Source: Citrobacter amalonaticus
GTDB lineage: Bacteria; Pseudomonadota; Gammaproteobacteria; Enterobacterales; Enterobacteriaceae
DNA: 64,000 nt
Assembly: GCA_028994555.1 (NCBI GenBank)
Contig: JARDVN010000001.1
Coordinates: forward strand, 496,001 to 560,000
Direction: 5' to 3'
Under the pieces are notes generated by a model, which worked only from the letters and a program-made list of their open reading frames with translations, was not told the DNA's origin and ran no database searches. Positions 42,019 to 52,878 of the stretch are shown here, piece after piece. A program made the position numbers and the translations under genes. Within the stretch, counting starts at the first letter, position 1. The number at the start of each line of letters is the position of its first letter.

Positions 42019-42035
42019 ATTAAGCGAACCTTAAG
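42019..42035 (-). promoter_or_regulatory. PmrA box upstream of pmrR
   Basis: On the minus strand CTTAAG-GTTCG-CTTAAT, the same direct repeat and spacing as the box before eptA. Its proximal edge is 44 bp upstream of the pmrR ATG, in the narrow gap before the proP stop. It supports PmrA control of pmrR. Confidence 0.85.
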
Positions 42036-42037
42036 GT

Positions 42038-43541
42038 TTACTCGTCAATCCGCGGATGCTGCTGCACCAGGCGCGTACGCTTCGCCTGCAGATCAGCAAT
42101 CTCCTGATCGATATCCTCAATTTTCTGCTCAATGTTGTCGTAGTGCTCGCCCAGAATTTCTTTCGCTTCCTGGATATCCGAAGCAGCAGGCGTGGCCCCT
42201 TTCAGCGGCTGATTGGCGGTCTCTTTCATGGTGATACCGGTAATGAAACCAATCACCGCGATAACCATCAGGTAGTAGGCCGGCATCATCAGATTCTGCG
42301 AGCTTTCCACCAGCCAGGCCGCCAGCGTTGGCGTCAGACCGGCAATCAGCACCGAAATATTAAATGCCGCCGCCAGCGCACTGTAACGAATGTGCGTCGG
42401 GAACATCGCTGGCAGTGAAGAAGCCATTACCCCGGTAAAGCAGTTGAGGATCACCGCCAGCATCAGTAGACCCGCAAAAATCAGGCCGATGATATTGCTA
42501 TTAATCAGGATAAAAGCCGGGATCGCCAGCGCAAACAGCGCGATACTGCCCATGATCACGAATGGACGACGACCAAAACGGTCACTCAGCAGCCCCATCA
42601 CCGGCTGGACAAACAGCATCCCGATCATAATGGCGATGATAATCAGCACGCCGTGATCTTCCGAGTAATGCAGGTTATGCGACAGATAGCTCGGCATATA
42701 GGTCAGCAGCATGTAATAGGTGACGTTGGTGGCAATCACCAGACCAATACAGGCCAACAGGCTGCGCCAGTGCTTCGTGGCGATCTCTTTAAAGGAGACT
42801 TTCGGTCCGTCCTGCAAACCTTCGCGGTCGCCCTGTTCCAGTTTATCGACGTGCTGCTGGAACGCCGGTGTCTCTTCCAGCGCATGGCGCAGATAGAGTC
42901 CGATAATCCCTAACGGCAGGGCGATAAAGAACGGAATACGCCAGCCCCATTCAAGGAAGTTCTCTTCTCCGACCACCGTCGAGATCAGCACCACCACGCC
43001 CGCACCCAGCACGAACCCGGCAATAGAGCCGAAGTCCAGCCAGCTTCCCATGAAGCCGCGTTTACGGTCCGGGGAATATTCGGCCACAAAAATAGATGCG
43101 CCGGTGTACTCACCGCCGACGGAGAAGCCCTGCGCCATCTTACACAGCAGCAGCAGGATGGGTGCCCAGATGCCTATCGAGGCATAAGACGGTATCAGGC
43201 CGATACAGAAGGTACTGATCGACATGATAACAATGGTGATAGCCAGTATTTTCTGACGACCATATTTGTCGCCGAGCATACCGAAGAACAAACCACCGAG
43301 CGGACGAATCAGAAAGGGAACAGAGAAAGTAGCAAGGGCGGCAATCATCTGCACGCTGGGGTCAGCCCCCCGGGAAGAACACTTTACCTAACGCGTAGGC
43401 AACAAAGCCATAAACCCCAAAATCAAACCACTCCATCGCATTACCCAACGAAGCAGCGGTAATCGCCTTTCGCAATTTACCGTCATCGATAATCGTGACA
43501 TCGCGAAGCGTAATCGGTTTTACTTTTTTCCTTTTCAGCAT
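42038..43541 (-). CDS. proP: proline/betaine osmosensory transporter ProP, one apparent frameshift
   Basis: A 500-residue MFS symporter after removing one C at 43366-43371, equal to E. coli ProP. The N-terminus is MLKRKKVKPITLRDVTI; MFS loop motif GMLGDKYGRQK follows; the C-terminus has the coiled coil EHYDNIEQKIEDIDQEIADL that tunes the osmotic threshold. It imports proline, glycine betaine and ectoine with protons. A near-ideal CRP site lies upstream, as at proP P1 in E. coli. Without the repair the open frame starts at 43354, losing the first 60 or so residues. Confidence 0.93.
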
Positions 43542-43757
43542 AGCTGTCCTCGTAGACTAAGCCCTGTCTCGCGGCATATCGACTGTACTGGCGCACTGGG
43601 CGCAACGTCACCGTCGAGCGCGGGGTTGCTCAGACGCAACTCCTTTAACAAGCGTAGCAGGTTTACTTACACGGACTGGTTAAGGTCTGTACAACCGAAC
43701 CTGTTGACGCCTGATTTGGGCGGTTAATGAGCTATCTACCCTACCAGTGTTTAAAAT

Positions 43758-43773
43758 TGTGATCAACTTCACA
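43758..43773. promoter_or_regulatory. CRP site at the proP promoter
   Basis: TGTGA-TCAACT-TCACA is a perfect match to the CRP consensus half sites with 6-bp spacing. It lies 217 bp upstream of the proP ATG. In E. coli CRP binding at proP P1 represses until osmotic upshift; the same role is likely here. Confidence 0.85.
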
Positions 43774-44017
43774 TATATGTTTAGGTTTCGTCAACGGAGG
43801 TAAATAAGGTGATCCTGAGTCTCTTTTTTTTAAAGCACAGAGTTGTTCTTTTTTTAAGTTTTCGATCTCTATTTTGTTGTGCTTGCTTAATAAAAAGTCA
43901 CTGCTGTTATTATTATCCCACCAGGTAATTCCCTCTCATTTTCACAATTTCTTTACGGTAATTTTAAATATTCAGATCGCGCTGGAATGTTTACATTGAT
44001 TATGTGACAAAGATAAC

Positions 44018-44032
44018 TAAAACAGTGTTTCG
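44018..44032. promoter_or_regulatory. candidate KdgR operator upstream of the kdgT-like gene
   Basis: TAAAACAGTGTTTCG fits the KdgR pattern TRAAAYRTYRTTTYA (as I recall it) at 13 of 15 positions. It lies about 210 bp upstream of the permease start. It would put the gene under control of 2-keto-3-deoxygluconate. The match is by eye. Confidence 0.45.
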
Positions 44033-44243
44033 TTTTGATTGAATCAGCATTCCAATGAATGCAAGATAATAGTCGTTGCAATACCACCGGGAAGCGAAAA
44101 ACGCCGATACACGGTGCAATCGCTACGTAGAACATAAAGAGAATGTAGGTTTTCCTGCCTTCATTCTAGATACAACCTTCTGAATTTTAATATTTTTTTG
44201 CCACCTTACCCGTATGTTCCACGGGCAAGAAGTGAGGACATTT

Positions 44244-45242
44244 ATGAGAATTAAAGCCACCATCGAACGCATCCCTGGTGGGATGATGTTGATTCCATTG
44301 CTGCTGGGTGCGGTTGTAAATACCCTGGCACCGAATACCGGTGCTTATTTTGGTTCCTTTACAAAAGGCATGATTACCGGCACGGTACCGATTCTTGCTG
44401 TGTGGTTTTTCTGTATTGGCGCATCAATTGATTTACGCGCAACCGGTACGGTCCTGCGTAAATCCGGCACGCTGGTAATTACCAAAATTGCCGTGGCGTG
44501 GGCCGTTGCAATGATTGCCGCCTCGTTTATTCCGGATACCGGTATTCAGACCGGTTTCTTTGCCGGGCTTTCCGTACTGGCGATTGTTTCCGCGATGGAT
44601 ATGACCAACGGCGGTCTGTATGCCAGCCTGATGAACCAGTACGGGACGAAAGAAGAGTCCGGTGCGTTCGTGCTGATGTCACTGGAATCCGGTCCGCTGA
44701 TGACGATGGTGATTCTGGGCGCAGCAGGCCTCGGCTCCTTTGAACCGCATCACTTTATCGGCGCCGTGCTGCCGTTCCTGATCGGCTTCACGCTGGGCAA
44801 CCTGGACCACGATCTGCGTGCGTTCTTCAGCAAAGCCACGCCGGTACTGATTCCGTTCTTCGGCTTTGCGTTGGGTAACACCATTAACCTGGGCGTGATT
44901 GTTGATACGGGTTTGCTGGGCATCCTGCTGGGCGTGGCGGTCATTGTCATCACTGGGATCCCGCTGATTATTGCTGACCGCGTGATCGGTGGCGGCAATG
45001 GGACTGCAGGTGTCGCAGCGTCCTCTGCGGCAGGTGCCGCCGTCGCCAACCCGGTGATTATCGCGCAAATCAACCCGGCGTTTGAACCGGTCGCCGCCTC
45101 CGCAACGGCGCTGGTCGCCGCAAGCGTAGTGGTCACGGCGATTCTGGTGCCGATTATTACCGCGCTCTACGCCAAACGCTTCGCAAGGCTACCGGCGCCA
45201 GTCACGGCAGAAGAAACGCCAGCGGAATCCGCAACCCACTGA
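44244..45242 (+). CDS. kdgT: 2-keto-3-deoxygluconate permease, KdgT family
   Basis: A 332-residue membrane protein with about ten helices, close to KdgT in length and pattern: [59 protein letters not shown] and a Gly/Ala-rich [15 protein letters not shown]. It imports 2-keto-3-deoxygluconate, from pectin or glucuronate breakdown, with protons. The start at 44244 has GAGGA nearby; an upstream ATG at 44214 is less likely. The gene is absent from this position in E. coli K-12, where kdgT is elsewhere, so it may be a paralogue. Confidence 0.85.
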   Translation: MRIKATIERIPGGMMLIPLLLGAVVNTLAPNTGAYFGSFTKGMITGTVPILAVWFFCIGASIDLRATGTVLRKSGTLVITKIAVAWAVAMIAASFIPDTGIQTGFFAGLSVLAIVSAMDMTNGGLYASLMNQYGTKEESGAFVLMSLESGPLMTMVILGAAGLGSFEPHHFIGAVLPFLIGFTLGNLDHDLRAFFSKATPVLIPFFGFALGNTINLGVIVDTGLLGILLGVAVIVITGIPLIIADRVIGGGNGTAGVAASSAAGAAVANPVIIAQINPAFEPVAASATALVAASVVVTAILVPIITALYAKRFARLPAPVTAEETPAESATH

Positions 45243-45249
45243 TCATCAG

Positions 45250-45280
45250 CCCTCTCCTCTTAAATCATGAGGGGAGAGGG
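45250..45280. terminator. bidirectional terminator-like hairpin
   Basis: CCCTCTCCTC (45250-45259) can pair with GAGGGGAGAGGG (45269-45280) with a two-base bulge, between the convergent kdgT-like and yjcZ genes. It overlaps the yjcZ stop. There is no strong T-tract on either side. Confidence 0.5.
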
Positions 45281-46150
45281 TGGAAACACCTCTTCCACCA
45301 TCGCATCGACCAGCCGTTTTGCCGAGCAGAGTCGCGGCATTCCCAGCGCAACCGTCTGCCAGCGCTGCGTTACAGACCAACACACCGGATGCTTATCCGC
45401 CTCGCACCAGTCGCCCAGCCAGCTCAGCATCTCGCTGTATTCGCCGGAACCGGCAGTCGCGGTGGTATTTAGCCACTGGTGATAGTAATGCCGTGTCGTG
45501 GGCGCAGCATTTATTGAGTGGGCCAGATAGTTTGTCGCCATCGCCCGGAGATTATCTTTCAGCATCGCCGCCACGTCTGGATTCGCCAGCCGACAGGCAT
45601 CGCCAAACGCCCCCCAGCGCAACTCTTCCAGCGCGACAAAACAGCGCCCCGGCAGCGACCACCCCTCATACGCCCCCGCCAGCCAGCGGGTAAACACCTG
45701 CTCGCTGTGTTCCCCGGCCTGCACCGTGAGGCCACGCTGGTTCAGCGCTTTCTCCTTCCAGATGCTGCGCTGGTGAAACCACTCGCTCAGCGACGTAAGC
45801 TGTTGGGTCAGTCCTGGGATGGACGGCCCGCGCGACATGTCCGTCTGTTGCAAAATCTGCAATCGCGCAGCGATCCGCGTCAGCGCCAGATGCCCCGGAT
45901 CGAGCATGCCCGCCAGTTTTTCCACCAGCTTCAGACGCATCATCAGATGTTCACTGAACATCCCGGCCATGGCCCACGCGCGCAGTTGCGTCCGGGAGAG
46001 GATCTCCTGCGTCAGGCGTTCGCGAAACTGCTGTTGTTGCAGCGTACCGCCAGCCCGTTTCGGTTCTTCTGTCTGAATCAGGGAGACCATAAACTTCGGG
46101 TGGATACATTCCAGCGTCCGTCCGGGGCCTTCCAGTAACGCGTTTGTCAT
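45260..46150 (-). CDS. yjcZ: YjcZ family protein
   Basis: A 296-residue soluble, helix-rich protein, similar in length to E. coli YjcZ and in the same place after crfC, which it overlaps by four bases. No catalytic motifs are visible; the sequence is rich in Trp, Leu and Arg with segments such as RLKLVEKLAGMLDPGHLAL and WLAGAYEGWSLPGRCF. Its biochemical role is unknown. Coupling to the dynamin-like CrfC suggests the two act together (inference). Confidence 0.85.
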   Translation of the reverse strand: MTNALLEGPGRTLECIHPKFMVSLIQTEEPKRAGGTLQQQQFRERLTQEILSRTQLRAWAMAGMFSEHLMMRLKLVEKLAGMLDPGHLALTRIAARLQILQQTDMSRGPSIPGLTQQLTSLSEWFHQRSIWKEKALNQRGLTVQAGEHSEQVFTRWLAGAYEGWSLPGRCFVALEELRWGAFGDACRLANPDVAAMLKDNLRAMATNYLAHSINAAPTTRHYYHQWLNTTATAGSGEYSEMLSWLGDWCEADKHPVCWSVTQRWQTVALGMPRLCSAKRLVDAMVEEVFPPSPLMI

Positions 46151-48502
46151 GTGTGTTCGGCCACAAAAAGGGTTTGAATATCATCACGAAGCAGGCGAGA
46201 GTCTTCATAAATCCAGGCGGTAGCGGCAATACTGTGCTGCAACTGTTGGCTCAGACTCTGAACAGCCGATTCATTTTGCTGACGAACCAGCAAGCTCTCG
46301 CGCAGGCTCTCCTGCAGTCCCGCCAGGCACGATGAGAAATCGGCAAAAAACGTTGCCAGACCTGCCGTAACGGAAACATCGACCTGCGCGGCTAAAGCTT
46401 TACGAATTTGTTGGCAGAAATGGCTGACGTACTCCACCAGGCTCTGGTGCAGCGCAGGGATATCAATCAGATAGCGCGTCTTCGCTTCAAAATAGTCATT
46501 CCAGCTCCAGTTCGGCTGATTCAGCCAGCGGGAGAAGGTCCCACGCACGCCACCCACATGAGGTTCGTCATTTTCGACGCAGTCCTGCTGAGCAATCGCG
46601 TCGCTGAACAACTGCCGCGTCGTGAAGTTAAACATGGAGGCGTGAAAAGCCGGAAAGCTGATCCGGGGACGAAATCCCGCATCACTCAACCCCTCTTTCA
46701 CCCGCATTTCGATGGGGCGCATTGCCTCATTGAGCGAACGGCTGAGGGTCGCTTCCAGTTGTTCAAAACGCATCGCCAGTTCGCGGGTGATGTTTTCCTG
46801 CGCCGCCAGCAGGACGCTCTCACAGGCTGAGCGTAGCTTACTGAGGATCACCTGCGCCTGCGCTTCGTCGTGCAGCACCAGTTTCTCCCCGTCAATCTCC
46901 GCCTGCGGCAGCGGCGACCAGCTATCGCCACGCGACAACTTCAGCACCTGCTCGCGGCTGAAAAAGGTCCCGATGCTGCGCAATATCGTGGCCTGCTGCT
47001 GGTTGAGAAAGTCGTTGGCCGACGTCATCGCCAGCCCCACTTCATGATGGATCTCATCGCTGACGCTGTCCTGACTCACCTCCAGTTCCAGCATGTCCGC
47101 TTCCAGACGCCCGATATGTTGCTGGAGCGTGTCAAAAGAGACCGTCAGGCAGTGATAGCGGAAATCCAGGTATTCGCGGGTGCTCTGGGCGTAGTTCAGC
47201 AATTTATGCGAGGCGGAACGCAGCGCATACAGCGAGGCATTCGCATAGGCGGCATGAATCAAGGTTCGAATCGGCTGTTCAAACAGCGAATCTTCCCACA
47301 GCAAATCCGCCGCGTGACGCAAGTGTTCAATATCATCCAGATCGGCGCTTCGCCAGCGCCGACCGAGCGCCGCTTCGGCAAAATCCTGCACCCAGCGTTG
47401 CTCCTCGTGATCCGGCAAGCGGCCATGGTTTATCAGTTCATGACGAGCCCGATTAGCCAGATATCCCCACATTGAGGAGACCGGAAAGATCTGCGCCGGT
47501 TCAATACTTCCCTTCATCAGCGTGCCGGAAATCAGCGCCCTCACCTGTTCTTCGTCATCGCTGTTGCGATCTTTCTGGTCGAATTTATTCACCAACGCAT
47601 ACAGCGGCACCGATTTTCCTACTGCGGCGATGGCCTGGCGCACCTCTTCATCGGAGATCGATTTCAGTTGCGTATAATCCATCACCGCCAGAACGGCGGA
47701 GGAGCGGGACAGTTGTTCATTCAGCATTTTTTGCAGGTGCGGCTGCCCGGCTTCGTTTGGCCCGGGCGTATCCAGTAACGTCAGTTGACCCGGATAGTTC
47801 TCCAGCCCCGCCAGGTGCACAAACTCCACCTCAATCACCGGAATATGTTCAATCGCCGCATAGGCAGAAAAGGGAAAATCAACCTCCAGCGCTTTTGACA
47901 GGCGCACCAAATCATTGAGGCTTTTCAGGCAGTGAAAAATGGGCTGCGCGCCGAGATAGTGGCGCTCAAACGTTTCCCCTCTTTCGATGCGCAACATGAG
48001 GCCGTTCATGTCTTTATCAATTTCCAGCACCTGCGTCAGATTCTGTCGATCGCAGGCGCGCATGCTCTCTTGCAGAGTCTTCATCAGCGCATCAATGGGC
48101 GCAACGTGGGAAAAATGCAGTACCGGTTCTTTCTGACCGGGTGTATGGCGAATCAGCGTCGGCAGTGCGGTCATCGGACGATTGCGGTTGGGCAAGACTT
48201 CCGTACCGACAATGGCATTGATTGTCGTCGATTTTCCCGCCTTCATGGTGCCGACAATCGCCAGCACCATTTCCAGTCGCGAGATTTTTCGCAATTCATT
48301 GTTCAGCGTAGCCTGCTGGGCACCCACCCCACGGGCGCTAAAATGTATGGGCTGAACGTGGGTGGCATCCTCCCTCTTTAATGAGGAAGCCTCCTCCAGC
48401 GTTGCCGTTGGCAATTTTTTTTACGCTCTTAAGATGCTCTAAAGAGAGCATCAGCAAGCGTTCTGCTTCCTGGCTCAATTCATATATTGTCTGTGTGTAC
48501 AT
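46147..48502 (-). CDS. crfC: dynamin-like GTPase CrfC (YjdA), one apparent frameshift near the start
   Basis: A 784-residue protein if one T is removed at 48415-48422, which joins the N-terminal MYTQTIYELSQEAERLL (as in E. coli) to the main frame; otherwise translation would begin at 48414. GTPase motifs are clear: P-loop IVGTMKAGKSTTINAIVG, G3 LLDTPGPNEAG and G4 LVNKFDQKDRNS. A long helical stalk follows. E. coli CrfC was reported to bind the replication clamp and to affect nucleoid or sister-fork colocalisation. Slightly longer than E. coli (742) owing to the middle and C-terminal regions. Confidence 0.9.
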
Positions 48503-49030
48503 AAAAAATGTTTCCTTAACGCAAATTCTATTGCTTTTATTTAGCCGTTTCGTTTTATTAGTGAATATTCGGCTTTAATAATTACGTATGGAAATAGCTT
48601 TATTAATTAATCTACTGATATTAATGAGATTATTATTTTAATTTCTTTTTTTGAATGACGCTCAGCGACATAATGAAGTAAAAAAGCGTAGTTCAATTTT
48701 ATGCCCAACCGGGTCAATTTTACTTAATTCGACCTACCAGAAATAAGGGGAGGACAGAGAGGCAAAAAAAGCCAAACTGAAAATCGCCCGACCCATTATT
48801 TAGAATATTTCTCGTCACCTTATCGCAAATAATAAACGGTAGCAATTTCCCTTAAAAATATTACCTCAATTTTTCTGTCTGGCAGTCAGATGGCGATCAC
48901 AGTCCGACATTTACCTTAAAAACAGAGTAGTCCCGACAACGATAAGGATTTTGTGTATAATTGCGTCCTTTTTCGGCAATCTGCCATTTTTTGGGCGCTT
49001 TTGCCCTTGCTGACTTTTGAGGAAATCGAC
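48503..49030. other. divergent intergenic region crfC / yjdM
   Basis: About 530 AT-rich bases with promoters for both directions. A TATAAT box at 48956-48961, 70 bp before yjdM, with a weak -35 (CCGACA) 17-18 bp upstream, is a candidate yjdM promoter. No gene is supported here. Confidence 0.45.
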
Positions 49031-49366
49031 ATGTCATTACCCCACTGCCCACAATGCAACTCCGAATACACTTACGAAGATAACGGCATGTACATCTGCC
49101 CGGAATGCGCCCACGAATGGAACGATGCGGAACCGGCGCATGACAGCGACGAACTGATCGTGAAAGATGCCAACGGCAACCTGCTGGCTGACGGCGACAG
49201 CGTAACCGTGATTAAAGACCTGAAGGTGAAAGGCAGCTCTTCAATGCTGAAAATCGGCACCAAAGTGAAAAACATTCGTCTGGTGGAAGGCGACCACAAC
49301 ATCGATTGCAAAATTGACGGTTTCGGCCCGATGAAGCTGAAATCCGAATTCGTGAAAAAGAACTGA
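49031..49366 (+). CDS. yjdM: zinc-ribbon protein YjdM (PhnA)
   Basis: A 111-residue protein, the same length as in E. coli. An N-terminal zinc ribbon [25 protein letters not shown] (two CxxC knuckles, shown here by Cys at 6, 9, 24 and 27 approximately) precedes an SH3-like domain ([17 protein letters not shown]). Although named PhnA it is not phosphonoacetate hydrolase and its role is unknown. GAGGAAAT before the ATG supports this start over one 26 codons upstream. Confidence 0.93.
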   Translation: MSLPHCPQCNSEYTYEDNGMYICPECAHEWNDAEPAHDSDELIVKDANGNLLADGDSVTVIKDLKVKGSSSMLKIGTKVKNIRLVEGDHNIDCKIDGFGPMKLKSEFVKKN

Positions 49367-49374
49367 TGTAAATT

Positions 49375-49400
49375 GCCCGGTAGCGCTTCGCTTACCGGGC
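49375..49400. repeat. REP element between yjdM and yjdN
   Basis: GCCCGGTAGCG and CGCTTACCGGGC form a long imperfect hairpin with one bulged base, the standard REP layout. It sits 8 bp after the yjdM stop. Confidence 0.75.
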
Positions 49401-49447
49401 ACAGGATAACTACACTTAACAGGCTTCTCTTACCTGAGGTAAAGATC

Positions 49448-49891
49448 ATGCCGTTAAGTCCCTACCTTTCTTTTGCAGGAAACTGTGCTGACGCCATCGC
49501 GTATTACCAAAAAACGCTGGGTGCAGAACTCCTTTATAAAATCAGCTTCGGTGAAATGCCCAAACCGGCGCAGGGCAGCGAAGACGGTTGCCCGTCCACA
49601 ATGACATTCCCCGATACCGCTATCGCCCATGCCAACGTACGCATTGCCAATAGCGACATTATGATGAGCGATGGCCTTCCCACAGGAAACGCTCACTATT
49701 CAGGTTTCACGCTGGTCCTCGACACGCAGGATGTCGACGAAGGGAAGCGCTGGTTTGATAACCTCGCCGCAGAGGGTCAAATCGAAATGGACTGGCAGGA
49801 AACCTTCTGGGCGCATGGCTTTGGCAAAGTCAGCGATCGTTACGGCGTGCCGTGGATGATTAACGTCGTCAAAGCGCAGGCAGGCGGTTAA
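49448..49891 (+). CDS. yjdN: YjdN (PhnB), glyoxalase/VOC-fold protein
   Basis: A 147-residue protein, the same length as E. coli YjdN. The vicinal-oxygen-chelate fold is seen in PYLSFAGNCADAIAYYQKTLGAEL and the C-terminal GFGKVSDRYGVPWMINV. No known substrate. The start at 49448 has GAGGTAAAG; a longer frame from 49373 would run through the REP region. It precedes the phn operon, from which it is separated by a hairpin. Confidence 0.92.
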   Translation: MPLSPYLSFAGNCADAIAYYQKTLGAELLYKISFGEMPKPAQGSEDGCPSTMTFPDTAIAHANVRIANSDIMMSDGLPTGNAHYSGFTLVLDTQDVDEGKRWFDNLAAEGQIEMDWQETFWAHGFGKVSDRYGVPWMINVVKAQAGG

Positions 49892-49896
49892 CACAC

Positions 49897-49915
49897 CGGG
49901 AGGCCACGCCTCCCG
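49897..49915 (+). terminator. hairpin after yjdN
   Basis: CGGGAGGC-CAC-GCCTCCCG, a perfect 8-bp stem with a three-base loop, six bases after the yjdN stop. It has no T-tract; probably a 3' end or attenuating hairpin. Confidence 0.5.
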
Positions 49916-49939
49916 TCCTGTCATCAGACTCACCTTAAC

Positions 49940-49957
49940 TCTTCATCAGCCCGTCAC
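49940..49957 (+). promoter_or_regulatory. candidate Pho box of the phn operon
   Basis: TCTTCAT-CAGC-CCGTCAC approximates the PhoB direct repeat CTGTCAT-N4-CTGTCAC; a further CTGTCAT lies at 49918-49924. The site is about 68 bp upstream of phnC, followed by a possible -10 in GTCATATTGAT. The phn operon is phosphate-starvation inducible in E. coli. Confidence 0.45.
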
Positions 49958-50024
49958 AGCACCTTAACCCAAACGTCATATTGATCCGCCACGATGGAGC
50001 CACTTTTTTTAGAGAGGCCGCATC

Positions 50025-50813
<789 letters not shown>

Positions 50814-50960
50814 TTCAAAAAGACCAGGCGTTATTGGCGCAGGCAGACTGAAGGCGGCCAGCGCGGAAAAACCGGAGCGTACACGTAGTACGTGAGGATT
50901 CTGAGCACTGCCCGAATTCAGGCTGGCAAGTGAAATAGCCTGGAACAAAGTGAGGAAAAA
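50814..50960. repeat. phnC-phnD spacer, possible dispersed intergenic element
   Basis: A 147-bp spacer with a nearly palindromic GCGTACACGTAGTACGT segment and a GCACTGCCC motif. From memory, similar sequences recur between genes in enterobacteria, so this may be a dispersed intergenic repeat. It ends in AAAGTGAGGA, the phnD ribosome site. A genome self-comparison would decide. Confidence 0.35.
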
Positions 50961-51977
50961 ATGAATTACAAAACGGTTGCCGCGCTGGCCTTTACCAGCA
51001 TGTTTAGTCTCAGCACCCTGCTCAGCCCGGCCCATGCCGAAGAGCAGGAAAAATCGCTGAACTTCGGCATTATTTCGACCGAATCACAGCAAAACCTGAA
51101 ACCCCAATGGGACCCGTTCCTGAAGGATATGGAGAAGAAACTGGGCGTGAAAGTGAACGCTTTCTTCGCGCCGGACTACGCCGGGATCATCCAGGGGATG
51201 CGCTTTAATAAAGTCGACATCGCCTGGTACGGCAACCTGTCAGCAATGGAAGCCGTGGATCGCGCCAACGGCCAGGTCTTTGCCCAGACCGTCGCCGCCG
51301 ATGGATCGCCGGGTTACTGGAGCGTGCTGATCGTCAACAAGGACAGCCCGATCAACAACCTCGACGATCTGATCGCCAAACGTAAAGATCTCACCTTCGG
51401 TAATGGCGATCCTAACTCCACCTCTGGCTATCTCGTCCCTGGCTATTACGTCTTCGCGAAAAACAATATTGCCGCCAGCGACTTCAAACGCACCGTCAAC
51501 GCCGGTCATGAAACCAACGCCCTTGCGGTCGCCAACAAGCAGGTGGATGTCGCCACCAACAACACCGAAAACCTCGATAAGCTGAAAACCTCCGCGCCGG
51601 ACAAACTGAAAGCGCTGAAGGTGATCTGGAAGTCGCCGCTGATCCCGGGCGATCCGATTGTCTGGCGTAAGAACCTCTCCGAAGCCACCAAGGACAAGGT
51701 ATACGACTTCTTCATGAACTACGGCAAAACGCCGGAAGAAAAAACCGTACTGGAACGCCTCGGCTGGGCGCCGTTCCGCGCCTCCAGTGACCTGCAACTG
51801 GTGCCGATTCGCCAGCTCGCGCTATTTAAAGAAATGCAGGGCGTGAAGGACAACAAGGGACTGAACGCTGAAGAGAAGACCAGCAAATCTTCTGCGATTA
51901 AAGCGCAACTGGACGATCTCGACCGCCTGACTGCCGCGCTGAGCGCCATGACCAACGTAAATAAAGCGGTGCAGTAA
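50961..51977 (+). CDS. phnD: periplasmic phosphonate-binding protein PhnD
   Basis: A 338-residue solute-binding protein, equal to E. coli PhnD. A Sec signal peptide ending STLLSPAHA precedes [20 protein letters not shown]; binding-site regions include [14 protein letters not shown] and [18 protein letters not shown]. It delivers alkylphosphonates to PhnE. The frame is intact. A REP pair follows. Confidence 0.96.
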   Translation: MNYKTVAALAFTSMFSLSTLLSPAHAEEQEKSLNFGIISTESQQNLKPQWDPFLKDMEKKLGVKVNAFFAPDYAGIIQGMRFNKVDIAWYGNLSAMEAVDRANGQVFAQTVAADGSPGYWSVLIVNKDSPINNLDDLIAKRKDLTFGNGDPNSTSGYLVPGYYVFAKNNIAASDFKRTVNAGHETNALAVANKQVDVATNNTENLDKLKTSAPDKLKALKVIWKSPLIPGDPIVWRKNLSEATKDKVYDFFMNYGKTPEEKTVLERLGWAPFRASSDLQLVPIRQLALFKEMQGVKDNKGLNAEEKTSKSSAIKAQLDDLDRLTAALSAMTNVNKAVQ

Positions 51978-51984
51978 ACCTGAC

Positions 51985-52054
51985 GCCCGGTGGCGCTTCG
52001 CTTACCGGGCCTACAAACGTAGGCCGGATAAGGCGCAAGCGCTGCCATCCGGCA
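51985..52054. repeat. REP pair between phnD and phnE
   Basis: Two REP hairpins: GCCCGGTGGCG with CGCTTACCGGGC (51985-52010), and GCCGGATAAGGCGC with GCCATCCGGC (52022-52054). They resemble a small BIME in a transporter operon, where such elements often set unequal subunit expression. Confidence 0.8.
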
Positions 52055-52077
52055 ATAACGTACGCACGGAGCTAAAC

Positions 52078-52858
52078 ATGCAAACCATCACCGTTGCCCC
52101 GCCAAAGCGCAGTTGGTTCTCGCTGGTGAGTTGGGCCATTCTGCTCGCCGTTCTGGTCGTGTCGTGGAAAGGTGCCGAAATGGCCCCACTCACGCTGATT
52201 CAGGATTCCGGCAACATGGCGACGTTTGCCGCCGACTTCTTCCCGCCGGACTTTAGCCAGTGGCAGGACTACCTCGGAGAAATGGCGGTGACCCTGCAAA
52301 TCGCCGTCTGGGGGGACCGCGCTGGCCGTGATCCTCTCCATTCCCTTCGGCCTGATGTGCGCCGACAACCTCGTGCCCTGGTGGATCTACCAGCCAATGC
52401 GCCGTCTGATGGACGCCTGTCGCGCCATCAACGAGATGGTGTTTGCGATGCTGTTCGTGGTCGCTGTCGGTCTCGGTCCGTTTGCCGGCGTGATGGCGCT
52501 GTTTATCCATACCACCGGCGTGCTCTCTAAGCTGCTTTCTGAAGCGGTAGAAGCCATTGAACCCGGCCCGGTTGAAGGCATTCGCGCCACCGGTGCCAAC
52601 AAAATTGAAGAGATTCTTTACGGTGTACTGCCCCAGGTGATGCCGCTGCTGATCTCCTATTCGCTGTACCGTTTTGAATCCAACGTCCGCTCAGCAACCG
52701 TCGTCGGGATGGTGGGCGCAGGCGGTATTGGCGTCACGTTGTGGGAGGCGATTCGCGGTTTTCAGTTTCAGCAAACCTGCGCCCTGATGGTGTTAATCAT
52801 CGTGACCGTCAGCCTGCTGGATTTTCTCTCCCAGCGTTTACGTAAGCACTTTATCTGA
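52078..52858 (+). CDS. phnE: phosphonate ABC permease PhnE, one apparent frameshift
   Basis: A 259-residue permease after removing one G at 52310-52315. About five or six helices, with the ATPase-coupling EAA-like loop [24 protein letters not shown]. It forms the membrane channel for PhnC and PhnD. In E. coli K-12 phnE is cryptic because of an 8-bp duplication; the break here is different, a single base in a G run, and is probably a sequencing error and not a silenced allele. Confidence 0.9.
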
Positions 52859-52878
52859 TCAGCGAGGCATTGATTTCT

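Larger units (their letters stand above)
43542..44243. other. divergent intergenic region proP / kdgT-like
   Basis: About 700 bp with promoters for both genes. It holds the CRP and KdgR-like sites listed separately. A 60-residue frame at 43953-44135 on the minus strand has no ribosome site or recognisable features and overlaps those regulatory elements, so it is not called. Confidence 0.5.

Noticed and set aside
43953..44135. 60-codon minus-strand ORF between proP and the kdgT-like gene
   Set aside because: Lies over regulatory sequence, lacks a ribosome site and shows no protein-like pattern.
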